The notes below the pieces were generated by a model. The model did not search any database, was not told the DNA's origin, and saw only the letters and a list, made by a program, of their open reading frames with translations. Positions 1-9,853 of a stretch of DNA of 64,000 nt are shown here, one piece after another. The DNA lies in the NCBI GenBank assembly GCA_030035585.1, contig CM057482.1, positions 61,384,828 to 61,448,827 of the forward strand, in the 5' to 3' direction. This DNA is from Dugong dugon (Eukaryota; Chordata; Mammalia; Sirenia; Dugongidae). The position numbers were made by a program, and so were the translations under genes. Each line of letters opens with the position of its first letter. Position 1 is the stretch's first letter.

Positions 1-470
1 AGGGGATTGGTTAGTTTTTCTTTAAAAGAGAGCCAATTCCAGAGCAGAGAAGAGGATCCTACCACCACCAAGGAAGAACAGCCAGGAATGGAGACCGCTT
101 CTCTGGACCCAGGATCCCTATGTTGAGAAGCTCCTGGAAGCAGGAGAGAGAGCAAGCTGTAACCCTGAAAACAGTGAGAAGCAGGGGGCAGGAGAGACCT
201 GGCAGCAGGAGACAACACGGTGAGCTGCCCAGCCCATGGAGAGAGAAAGCTGAGTGCCTCTGGGCAGAAACTGAGAGCCAGGAAGATGCGTGCCTGTGAG
301 CACAGCTACGGAGAGGCTATCCCGATGGATGTATCCTGAGTGTTCTTGAGCCTGAATTGTAACTGTTACTTCCCTAATAAACCTCATAATTTTCAGCATG
401 GTCTATGAGTTCTGTGTGGCCCTTGCAATGAATTATTGAACCCAGCAGAGAGTGCTCTAGGAGCGATGGT
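1..470 (+). mobile_element. ERV-L-type LTR, cut by the window start
   Basis: Purine-rich LTR-like sequence with a poly(A) signal AATAAA at 376-381, ending just before a sequence that looks like a tRNA-Leu primer-binding site. The same element is present in reverse orientation at 31170-31759, where the LTR is about 590 bp, so roughly the first 110 bp are missing here. No coding capacity is expected. Assignment to ERV-L rests on the primer-binding site and on the solo-like structure, not on a search. Confidence 0.6.
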
Positions 471-485
471 TGGTGTCAGAATTGG
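471..485 (+). promoter_or_regulatory. Primer-binding site of the ERV-L-type element
   Basis: The sequence tggtgtcagaattgg follows the LTR directly. A TGGTGTCAGAA start is typical of ERV-L elements primed by tRNA-Leu. The related copy on the minus strand keeps the same motif at about 31155-31169, which argues that both elements retained LTR plus leader rather than being solo LTRs. Confidence 0.55.
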
Positions 486-616
486 TAAAGATGGCAGAGA
501 AAGGGGACATCTCTGACCCTTGCCTTATAGAAATTAGCCTTGGACTGTCCTTGATTCTCTTTCCCCCTCGTTAAGTTGGAGGAGGTGAGACACTGCCTCC
601 ATGCTGTTTTACAATC
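486..616 (+). mobile_element. ERV-L leader fragment
   Basis: About 130 bp downstream of the primer-binding site, with 'gtaaagatggcagagaaa' matching the reverse complement of the leader at 31040-31155. It stops where the RTE sequence begins near 617. No gag or pol reading frame follows. Confidence 0.45.
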
Positions 617-1793
617 ATTCAAAAGCAGCTGCAGCAGTACATCAACAAGGAACTGCCAGAAATTCAAGCAGGATTCAGAAGAGGATGTGGAACAAAAGCA
701 ATCATTGCTGATGTTAGATGGATCATGGTTGAAAAGCAGAGAATAGCAGAAAGATGTTTACTTGTGTTTTATTGACTATGCAAAGGCATTTGATTGTGTG
801 GATCATAACAAATTATGGATAACATTGCAAAGAAGGGGAATTCCAGAACACTTAATTGTGCTCATGAGGAACCTGTACTTAGACCAAGAGGCAGGCTTCC
901 GAAAAACAAGGAGATACTGTGTGTGTCAGGGTTCTATCCTTTGATCATACGTTTTCAATCTGTATGCTGAGGAACTAATTCGAGAAGCTGGACTATATGA
1001 AGAAGAATATGGCATCAGGATTGGAGGAAGGCTCATTAATAACCTGCGCTATGCAGATGACACGACCTTGCTTGCTTAAAGTGAAGAGGACTTGAAGCAC
1101 TTACTGATGAAAATCCAAGACCACAGCCTTCAGTATAGATTACGCCTCATCATAAAGAAAAATCCTCACTAGACCAATAAGCAACATTATGATAAACGGA
1201 GAAAATACTGAAATTGTAAAGGATTTCATTCTACTTGGATCCACAATCAATGCCCCATAGGCGCAGCAGTCAAGAAATCAAATGATGAACTGCACTGGGC
1301 AAATCTGCTGCAAAAGACCTCTTTAAAGTGTTAAAAAGCAAAGACGACACTTTAAGTACTAAGGTGTGCCTGACCCAAGCCACGGAGTTTTCAATCGCCT
1401 CATATGCATGCAAAAGCTGGATGATGAATAAGGAAGACTGAAGAAGAATTGATGCCTTTGAATTATGATGTTTATCAAGAATACTGAATATACCATGGAT
1501 TGCCAGAAGAACGAACAAATCTGTCTTGGAAGAAGGACAGCCAGAATGCTCATTAGAAGCAAGGTGGTGAGACTTCGACTCACAGCTTTGGACGTTATCA
1601 GAAGGGAGTCCCTGAAGAAAGACATCATGCTTGGTAGAGTAGAGGGTCAGCAATAAAGAGGAAGGCCCTCAACGAGATAGACTGACACTGACCCTGAGGA
1701 TGGTGCAGGACTGGGCGCAGGACCATTTTGTTGTACACAGGGTCGCTATGAGTCGGAACTGATTCAATGGCACCTAACAACAACAACAAATAT
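617..1793 (+). mobile_element. RTE LINE (RTE1-type), 5'-truncated, with decayed reverse transcriptase
   Basis: Plus-strand RTE fragment covering the reverse transcriptase domain and the 3' end. The frame at 762-944 reads FIDYAKAFDCVDH, the conserved RT block of RTE/BovB elements. The catalytic box reads YADD at 1050-1061. Stops and frameshifts (for example the TAA soon after YADD) make it non-functional. The 3' end is the family's typical 'ggtcgctatgagtcggaa' followed by 'cacctaacaacaacaacaa'. The 5' end joins the ERV-L leader without an obvious target duplication. Confidence 0.9.
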
Positions 1794-2070
1794 TGATGTT
1801 GAGTATGACTCTCTGGAAGTGACTTTTAAGGAAGACCTCCTTACCTGGTCGTGTGTGCAGGGGGCTGAACACTGTCTTCTAAAATACCTTCCACTGCACT
1901 GGTCTTTCTTGCTGCAAAAGACCATTCAGGAATGTCTGTCCATAGTGGCTGCTTGTTCCCATATGGCACTGGGCTGACTTGCATGGTTTCATTTCCCCCT
2001 TTACACTGGGGAAAGTACTCAGTGTTTCATCATTAAGTAGAAAGCTAGATGTAGCTTTATGGATATGCAA

Positions 2071-2229
2071 CCCCAAACCCATTGCAGTCAACTCGATTCC
2101 AACTCATAGTGACCCTACAGGGCAGAGTAGAACTGCCCCACAGGGTTTCCAAGGATCAGCTGGTGGATTCAAGTGGCTGACCTTTTGGTTAGCAGCGGAG
2201 CTCTTAACCACTGTGCCACCAGGGCCCCA
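2071..2229 (-). mobile_element. AfroSINE, full-length, private to duplication copy 1
   Basis: Read on the minus strand it begins gccctggtggcacagtgg (the tRNA-like A-box region), continues through 'ctgctaaccaaaaggtc' and ends with 'cactatgagttggaatc'. The paralogous site near 20810 lacks it, so it inserted after the duplication. Flanks 'gcaacc' and 'gcaaacc' may be a damaged target duplication. Confidence 0.92.
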
Positions 2230-2361
2230 TAGCAAACCAATCTTGAGAAAAACAAAATTCTTTGAAAACTTGCTATAATGCTGCAGTAATGAAGAAAGTG
2301 CACTGGTGTGAGGATAACCAAGTCGATCAACGAATGAAACAGAGTCCAGAAATTGACCCAC

Positions 2362-3025
2362 ATTAACTTTGTCGTTGTTAGGTGCCTTAGAGTTCGTTCC
2401 CACTCACAGTTCTGTATACAACAGAATGAAGCACTGCCAAGTCTTGCACCGTCCTCATCATCTTTGCTATGTTTGAGCCCACTCTTGCAACCCTCGTGTC
2501 AATCCATGTCCTGGAAGGTCCTTCCCTGTGGGATGTATGCCATTTAAACATGGCTGCGCTATTGCCAACTGCAGCCCCCACAGGCCTCTGTGCTGTATAC
2601 GACATGTTGGAGACTTGTCAGCGATAAGAATGAGATTAGGCACGACTTGTTTTCCCAAAGCTATTGCCCTGTTACTGATTGGCTTGTTTACCTGAATTCC
2701 TTCTCCCTTGCCCGAAACTTATCATTACTCACCCTAAACCCATTGTTCTGTTAATTGCTTTACTGCTTGCTGTATTGACTATAAAATAAACTCCTGGGAC
2801 TGAAAGGGGGTCGACTCCTCAGAGTGACCGTCCTGGCCCCACTTCTCTGTAAGAGTTGTGCAGCTGGTTACTGTCTTCGCCATCCCGATTACCGTCGCCG
2901 CTGCGACATTTCCCTCTTTCGCTGACTCACTACCTAACCAAGTATGTCCTTCTCCAAGGACTGGTCCCTCTTGGTAACGCGTCCTAAGTACCTGACACAA
3001 ATCTCGCCATCCTAGCTTACAAGTC
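2362..3025 (-). mobile_element. RTE LINE 3' fragment, interrupted by a solo LTR
   Basis: The 3' tail begins at 'gtcgttgttaggtgcc' and the element runs on the minus strand through 'atgtccttctccaagga' to about 3025. It occupies 2362-2526 and 2909-3025, with an LTR between. It sits at the same insertion point as the RTE at 20951 in duplication copy 2, so the insertion predates the duplication and this copy has since lost most of the element. Confidence 0.85.
2527..2908 (+). mobile_element. Solo LTR (382 bp) inside an RTE
   Basis: A clean TG...CA unit, from 'tgtgggatgtatgcc' to 'cgccgctgcgaca', interrupts the RTE between 'ggtccttccc' and 'tttccctctttcg'. Flanks cttccc and tttccc fit a short (5-6 bp) target duplication. 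A TATA/poly(A)-like 'tataaaataaac' lies at about 2780-2791, giving plus orientation. It is absent from the paralogous RTE at 21090, so it is younger than the duplication. Exact ERV family not recognised. Confidence 0.75.
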
Positions 3026-3179
3026 CGTCATATGTCCCAGCAGAACTCCACCCAGGCCAGCTCTGAGGTCCTGACTTAGCTGCCAGGGCAAAAGCGGAGG
3101 GAGAAGAGAGGGGCACAGAGTGCCTGCTGTAGTCATCCCCTTCCCAAGCCTAAGGGATTCCCGCTGATCCCTCAGCAAA

Positions 3180-3660
3180 GCCTGGGGTCTGGAGCTGTGA
3201 GGAGCCTGCCCGCCCCGCAGGCCGCCAGCTCCCGTGAACTTGGGGTGGGGCGGCCAAAACCTCCAAGGTCACGGGGAGGGTCAGGGGTCAAAAGGCAGGG
3301 CCCCAAGTCGGGGAGGCAGAGACTAGGCCCAGCGGAGAGTCCAGTCCGCGCCTGCCCACTGGACGCGGGCCGCTCCTACCGGCTCAGGGTCGGCGGGAAA
3401 CTCCAGAGTCAAGGCCAGAGCAACCTACGGCCGACAGCCCGCTCCCCGCCCTCCGCGCGCTCCCTGGCCGAGTCCCAGCAGAGACCCACCTCCTCCTCCG
3501 GAGCCCCTGCAGCCGCTGGACCCACGCCCGCACCCGCCTCAGGGTTTCAGTGGACGGGTGGGGAGCCCACGGCAGACGTTGGGATGGAGCGGGGTGCAGA
3601 AGGCGGGGCCTGGGGGAGGAGAGAGGGGCAGTGACTCCAGGGTCCTGGGTCCCTGCAAGT
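3180..3660 (-). promoter_or_regulatory. CpG-rich promoter / first-exon candidate, duplication copy 1
   Basis: A GC- and CpG-rich block embedded in AT-rich repeats and homologous to 25300-25990. On the minus strand a splice-donor-like GAG|GTGGGT lies at the 3490/3489 boundary, in the position of GAG|GTGAGT in copy 2. This suggests the first exon and start of intron 1 of an unidentified minus-strand transcript. Long frames across the block (3197-3634 on the plus strand) are expected from base composition and I do not call them genes. The donor here is weaker than in copy 2, so this copy may be decaying. Confidence 0.4.
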
Positions 3661-3719
3661 TGGCTGGGTGTGGGAGGAGGGAAGGGGTTTCACCTGCGAG
3701 GATCTGGGAACCAGAGCTC

Positions 3720-3980
3720 TGTGTCCATTTTTAAATTGGGTTGTTTGTCCTTTTTGTTGGTGACTTTCAGGAGCTCTTTAGGTATTTTATATATTTTGGA
3801 TATTGAACCCTTAACCCCCAGATGGTTTCAAAATATGTTCTCCCATTCTGTAGGTTTTCACTTTCTTGATAATGTTCTTTGATGCACAAATGTTTTTCAT
3901 TTTCTTCAAGTCCAGCTTACCTATTTTTTCTTTTGTTGCTCATCTTTTGGTGGCGTATCTAAGAATCTACCTAAGAATCG
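3720..3980 (-). mobile_element. L1 ORF2 fragment (old, minus strand)
   Basis: Phrases such as 'ttctcccattctgtagg' and 'ttctttgatgcacaaa' are characteristic of the reverse complement of mammalian L1 ORF2. The same fragment is found at 26050-26345 in duplication copy 2, where it extends further. Confidence 0.75.
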
Positions 3981-4050
3981 GCCGTTGAAAACCCTATAGA
4001 GCACAGTTGTGGTGGCCATGGGTCAGAATAGCCTGGATGGCAACCAATTT
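3981..4050 (+). mobile_element. AfroSINE 3' fragment
   Basis: The sequence 'gttgaaaaccctatagagc' followed by a degraded 'atgggtcagaatagcctgg' matches the 3' half of an AfroSINE of the longer subtype seen at 29051 and 7691. It marks the end of homology between the two duplication copies. Confidence 0.7.
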
Positions 4051-5849
4051 TTTTTAGGCTGTCTCTGTTGCCTGTGTTTTCTGTTTCCCTGTAAAGGTAA
4101 ATTTGAGTGGCTTACTACAATTCCAGGTGGTGTTAGTAGGAGCGTATAATGTTATAGCCAAAAAAGCTGTGAATTCTCCACCATGTTTTCAGTACCTGGC
4201 TCAACAGTTTCGTCATGGGTTCAGCCCACCATTGTCTACATATTAATGTGAGATTAGCCTCTGGATGTTGTTGATAGATGTCAATGGCTAAGGAACTAGG
4301 GTTATCTTTATATGTGAGGTTTATGGAGGAGGCTGGCCGGGAGAGGGGAGTTAACAGTCTGTGTACTAAAATTAGGTTGCAGGCTAAGCTGAGTTAGATT
4401 GATGATCTCCTGCAGTGTTGTGGCTAACGTCATAGACAAATTTGGGCTGGTTGGTGACTGTATGTTCCTGGTCGTTCTGATTGGTGTGCATTGGTGGCTG
4501 AGTTGCCTGCTGACTGTCAATAGTAAATGCCACTCGTGTGTTTCCACAGATTTTTCAGGTACTGTGTGGTTTGTGAAAAAAATGTGCTAATTTAGCCATC
4601 AAATTAGATCTTGGACTATGGGGAACTTAACGTGGGATCCTTTCAAGTGGGCCTAGGTATTTCAAGAATAGACATCAATTCTATTATACATTTGATCCTT
4701 TTCTGTCCCTGCTTATTGTTTTCGGTGGGGGGCTGCCTGCTGTATCATCTCCATCCTAGGAGAAATTCTTCTAGCACAGCCATTTATATAACTTCAATAG
4801 CCTTGGAGGTGGCATGCCAATAAATTTTGCCCAAGTTGACTTTGCTACTCAACTTTTCATGGTTGGATCTATCTCCTGTATGGTGGGGTATCTATATTTT
4901 TTAAGGATTCCGCAGGAAAGTAACATTGGGCATCAATCGCCAACAAATATTTCCATTTCCATATTGATGGTTTTGGAAGGTCTAGCAAACACTGTAAGCA
5001 AGCAGTTGTCCATTTGGGTTAGAATCTCCCATACAAAGAGTGCTTGGATAGCTCCATGGGGTTAAATACATTTTCCATGAGAAGTTTCTTTGCTGTAACC
5101 CCCTAGCAGTCAAGATTGATTACTGTGGGCACAGCCAGAATTACAATTGCTATAGAACCTGCAAGTATCGAGTGTTATTAAAAAAACTTGTGTTTTGACA
5201 ATGTGAGAAGGTTAGGTTAGAGAAGAACTTCCAAGCTAGTTGTAGTTCCTGATTTTTTTAGACATGCCTTGGCCCACCTAATATTATGCTGTATACCTTG
5301 CCTTCCTTGTATATATTGATTAGTGACCACTGCCCTTGACCACTTGGTTAGTGGGATTTATCTCTACTTCAGTAAAAGGGCCTGTACCGGAAGGGGAGAG
5401 AGATCATTATAATTAGTCGAAAAATAGGCCAATAGTTGTAAGGGCATACATTGTTGGCAGAATTTACATTGTGAAAAATAGAGAGTGCAGCTCAAGAAAG
5501 AGCAAATTCTTTCCAAAGGGATGAGAGGGCATTCCAAATATTGAGTTCCAATCCCTTAAGGCTGTCCAGTCATTTTCCCAATTTATTGTCCTACTGAATG
5601 GATAGATCCCCATATTGATTTCGAGATCATTCCCCAAATCTTCCTCATTTTCATTATTGCCACTTGTAATGAGTTAGAAACATTTGGGGCTAAACTGGCA
5701 AACTGTAACACGTATTTCTGCAAATAAAACTGAAGAACATCTCAGTGGCCCCCTGCCATCCCTGGCTGCTGACAGAGGGAGAGGTTGGGGTCCCAGTCTG
5801 GGGCAAACTCAGCTGGCCAGGCATCTCTTGCAGCTTCTCAGCACGCAAG
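4051..5849. other. Unassigned 1.8-kb interval
   Basis: No recognised gene, repeat family or RNA. Scattered short frames occur on both strands (for example 4308-4547 minus, 4611-5065 plus in two frames) without codon structure or motifs I know. An eroded retroviral or other element interior is possible, but nothing in it is diagnostic. Confidence 0.3.
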
Positions 5850-8085
5850 GAGCTTAGTTTTGACACTCCCTGTAGGAAACTGGTTTCCTCTGGGCTCCAC
5901 CACTGCTGCTGATGGTGTGGGATGAATAGGAAGCCTCAGACATACTCTGAGAAGATGTTCTAAACTGCAGCACATCACTGTTACTTACCTTGGAGCACAC
6001 TCCAGAGTCCTGGTTGGCTGCAACAAGGCTGTCCTGATTCATGGTGCATGTGGGACAAGGGCTGGGGAGACTGAGGTAGAAGCAGACTGTCCAAAGCATT
6101 GTGGATGTTTCCCAGGCCAAGGCTAGTCTTCACTAAAGGTTTGGAGTTACCACTTTCATTTTTGCTGGTGGAGAGCTTGCTGTTCACAGAGGGCACAGGG
6201 GTCTTCTTCCTCTCCAGGATGGGTAGAGAGCTGATAGGGGTATTGTTGTGCTACTGCTCTTCTGCCCTGACTCCTAGTCCTCCTCAGACCACTTATTTTT
6301 TGGCATAATTGGAGGAGGATTCATAGGTGGGAATGGTAGGCTCAGTGTAACTCCTCTGCTTGGGTTAGCACAGAGGGTACACTGTACCTCATGGGATGAA
6401 GATCCACTGAAGGCTGGTGTCCCAGGGTACTGGTACGGCCCTCTGTCTCAGATGTTTTGTGACCCAGGAGCAGATAGGTGGCCATCACATCATTGTACTT
6501 TGGGATCAACAATGAGTATTGAATCTCTTCCCATGTGTAACACATGTGTACTATCACCTCAGTCTGCTGGGGGTCATTGTAATCTGGGAGTGGCTCCACA
6601 TACGGCTTTTGTTCTTCATTTTCGTGACCCACCATCATCCATGGATATCTCAGAATTTCCTCTAATGTGCCTCTCTTGCTGGGGTCATGAATGAAAATTT
6701 TGCTCAGCAGGTGTTCACACTGCATAGACATGTGGAAGGGAAGGTCCCTTCAGTACCTGCTGCCACAGCTCCATGAAGGTTATTTCCACCAAAAGGCAGG
6801 AATCCACTCACCAACAAATACAAGATAACTCCCAAGCTCCACACATCCACTGGGGAGGGTCTGTCGTACTTTTCTCGGTGGAAGAGTTCTAGGGCAGAAC
6901 AAAGGAAGGGAGACTGCCACAGAAGGTATATAGCTTGTTGTCCAGGATGAATTCGTTTCCAAAGTCAAAGTCTGCAAGTTTGCTGTTCATTTACTTATGC
7001 AACAGCAGGTTTTCTGTTTTCAAGCCCCTCTGAACCATACCCTTGTTATGACAGTAATACACCGGAATCTGATGGAATTGGGTGGCATGAGCCTCTTTTT
7101 CCCTCATCCTGCCATGAGCCATTGAGTAATGAAACACCTCCCCTCCACTCACATACTCCATCACTATGTAGTGTGTGTTCTCATTCTTGATGATTTGAAA
7201 CAATTTCACAGTAAACCCTACCACAGCTACATGAAGGTATTTCCACCAAAAGGCAGAGATCCACTCAACAACAAATACAAGATGACTTCCAGTCTCCACA
7301 CATCCACTGGCAGGGGGGAGGTCTGTCGTACTTTTCTCCCTTGAAGAGCTCTAGGGCAGAATAAAGGAAGGGAAGGCATGATTAAAAACTTTCATAATTT
7401 TTATCTCTTAGGATAGTCTGTGGACACTGGAGGAGGTTTCTGGGTCTTCCTAATGATCCTACCACTACCTTATTCCCAGTGAAGGTGGGCTTGGCCAACT
7501 TCACCTTGGTGAAGGTAGCCTTGCTGAGAGTTTTGAGGATCTAGTAGTCTCCCACATGGGTCTCCTCCTCGGAAGAGATGGTTGAGAGGCCCTGCATCAT
7601 CTTGGACCTGGGTCAAGTCTTGCTTAGCTTAGGGCCAATGGGTTTCAAGATAGGATTCAAAATGGTAAAAACTGATGACTAAATAAAAACTGGGTCCTTG
7701 GGTGGTATAAATAGTTAAGACCTGGACTACTAGCCAAAAGGTTAGCAATTCAAACTCACCCAGTGACATCTCGAAAGTAAGGCCTGGGTACAGCTTCTGA
7801 AAGGTAACAAAACTTGAAAACCCTATGGAGCAGTTCTACCCTGCACATTTGAGGTTGCTGTGAGTTATGATCCACTCAACAGTAACTAGCAACAAGCAAA
7901 TAAAAAATTAAAGGAGAAAAAAAATGAGAAAATGAACATATCAACTAGAAAAAAATAAGTACAAAAAAGAAATGAAAAAGTCGCAAAAATAAAAATGATT
8001 TTTAGTTTGGGGGATAGTTTGTGGAGGTTAGATGAGCTCTGCTGGGTCTTGTCAATGATCCTGGCTGTGAAGATGGGCACGTTTG
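5850..8085 (-). pseudogene. MARK2P: MARK2 processed pseudogene, scrambled
   Basis: Decayed minus-strand copy of the microtubule affinity-regulating kinase 2 mRNA. Recognisable pieces are: the N-terminus and glycine-rich loop region (7640-7385, SEEETHVGDY then ILKTLSKATFTKVKLA); hinge and catalytic-loop region (7200-6991, [20 protein letters not shown], then a changed catalytic loop ending KTENLLLHK); activation segment to subdomain IX (6990-6780); and the UBA-like and spacer region (6720-5860, including [22 protein letters not shown] and HTISSSGGA), which points to MARK2 rather than MARK1, 3 or 4. In parent MARK2 the catalytic loop is HRDLK; here it reads QRGLK. Several stops and frameshifts, no introns, and pieces repeated out of order (7217-7372 duplicates 6760-6913; 7990-8080 duplicates the end of the N-lobe block) show it cannot encode a kinase. 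Confidence 0.85.
7691..7894 (+). mobile_element. AfroSINE, degenerate, inside the MARK2 pseudogene
   Basis: Starts 'tgggtccttgggtgg', contains 'ctactagccaaaaggttag', the longer-subtype box 'cttctgaaaggtaac' and 'gaaaaccctatggagcag'. It separates the isolated kinase piece at 7990-8080 from the N-lobe block, and it is diverged enough to be one of the older SINEs here. Confidence 0.8.
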
Positions 8086-9204
8086 GATTCTGGTCTGCTG
8101 AGTTCTAGTCTCTCATTACCTATCAAAGGATGAAGTTAAAATGAATCAAATGGGAAACTCGAGCAAGACAGTGAGATAGACTGTTTCAAACTCTTGTCCC
8201 ACCACAGGAAGGAAAAAAAGAAAAAAACTTAGAAACACCTACTACCCCGTGGGAACCCTGGAAAACAGTCAACAGTTTACAGCAACCCAGCAGATACTGA
8301 ATCAAGAAAAAGTTGATTTAAAATGGTAAGGAATCTTTGTGGCATCTATACTTGCCCTTGCCCCATCCCCTCCCCAGCTCAGTGGTCCTCTCACAGCACC
8401 GGCAGTTGCTTGTGACCCCAGGGTGGGACCTTGGTTCCTGGTTCCAGCTGGAGTACAGAAAACTATTGTGTGTGTCTTCTCTAATCTTTCTGGGGGATAC
8501 CTGAAGAACAGATGCAAGGAGCTTGTCTCTGTTTTACTTAACTCACAACTCAGGCTGGTTGGGTGGCAGGGTATTACAAGGAAAGACCACAAGAGGAACT
8601 AACAACCCATAGATGGCTGAGGCTAAACATTATGCTTAAAACACACTATAGGTTGCCTAAGGCCTGGGAGCCAAAACTGGGAAGTATTTCTTTGGAAAAT
8701 CAGGACATTCAAAAGCAACTATGTATTTGGGGAAATTTAGCAGGCTACACACACCTAGAGCAAAATTGATGTTCAGAAACTACCTGAGAAAGACTTACAC
8801 TTTCACTTCACTCTTTTAAGTGTTTAAGGTGTGCTCCAGCACAGAGCCAATCTGCACAGACTGCGAGAGGTGTCTGTGGGTTTTGTTTTGATTTATTTTG
8901 TTTTTTTTCTATGTATTTTAGCTCCTGGCATTTAATGAAATCATTGTAAAAACACTAGTTGGGGATTTCCAGTTTCCATGTTTCCTCTCTACTATAGAAA
9001 GAGCTTAGATGTCCCTCGCACCCTCACAACAAGAAAAAAGCTGAAAAGCAACAACTCTTCCTAGATCTATCAGAGAACTGGAGGTCACAGAGCAAACTTC
9101 TGCCCCAGAAGCTGGAGATACAGATGGAATACTACAGAGAATCACCACTTACCAGGAACAGAGAATTCCACCGCCATTGCTGCCACCTCCTGACCTAGAA
9201 TCAT

Positions 9205-9408
9205 ATGTTATTAAGTGCCGAGAGTTGATTCCAACTCACAGCTGCACAATGTGACAGAGTAGAACTACCCAATAGGGTTTCTAAATCTGTAACCGTTAGG
9301 GAAGCAAATCGCCAAGTCTTTCTCCTGTGGAGTCACTGGGTGGGTTTTAATCACCAAACTTTTGTTTAGCAGCTGAGCATTTAACTATTGTGTCACCAGG
9401 GCTCCTTA
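9205..9408 (-). mobile_element. AfroSINE, minus strand
   Basis: On the minus strand it starts 'aggagccctggtgacac', with 'ctgctaaacaaaagtttgg' and an internal extension typical of the longer subtype, ending near 'ttggaatcaactctcgg'. It is inserted in the old L1. Confidence 0.85.
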
Positions 9409-9800
9409 CTTCAGAGCTAATTGACTAATCACTGGAGACTGAGTATGGACTAGACTGAGAGATATTAACATCAGGAGGCCTAGCCTTGCGGTACCTTCAC
9501 GCTTTGGTGAATTTCTCATCCAGAAGACCCACTAGGTTTTCACTGTCAAGCTGGAAGTAAAAGTCCCTCATTCTTCCAGTTGGAAGAGAAAAAGTAACCA
9601 ACTGGAAACTGTACTCTGTTCTTGACAACAGTCTACACTCACGGGAAACAGTTCTACCACCCTACGAACCAGCCTAACCAACTTCCATTTTAAAGCCTAA
9701 CAGACTTGAGGAAGGGGAAATACCAAACACCATCTAACCTTCCACACTGGGAAAAATTACCAACCTTCAGTGCTCATCAAGCATAGGCTTACAAAAAAAG

Positions 9801-9804
<4 letters not shown>

Positions 9805-9849
<45 letters not shown>
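9805..9849. repeat. (CA)n microsatellite, about 22 units
   Basis: Uninterrupted CA dinucleotides following an adenine run inside the old L1. Confidence 0.98.

Positions 9850-9853
<4 letters not shown>

Larger units (their letters stand above)
1794..3980. repeat. Segmental duplication, copy 1
   Basis: Starting at 'gatgttgagtatgactc', this segment matches 20526 onward ('gatgttgagcatgactc') in the same orientation and order: a flanking single-copy stretch, a minus-strand RTE inserted at the same base, a CpG-rich block, and a minus-strand L1 piece. Homology ends near 3980, where copy 1 switches to a SINE fragment while copy 2 continues along the L1. Copy 1 has its own later insertions (AfroSINE 2071-2229, LTR 2527-2908) and a much shorter RTE. 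Confidence 0.85.

Noticed and set aside
3197..3634. 145-codon open frame in the CpG-rich block
   Set aside because: GC-rich sequence has few stops in every frame; the translation is low-complexity (R, P, S, G) and the paralogue at 25300 does not keep the same frame.
4600..5100. Nuclear mitochondrial insertion
   Set aside because: Short hydrophobic frames looked suggestive at first, but no mitochondrial gene order or protein motif could be followed in any frame.
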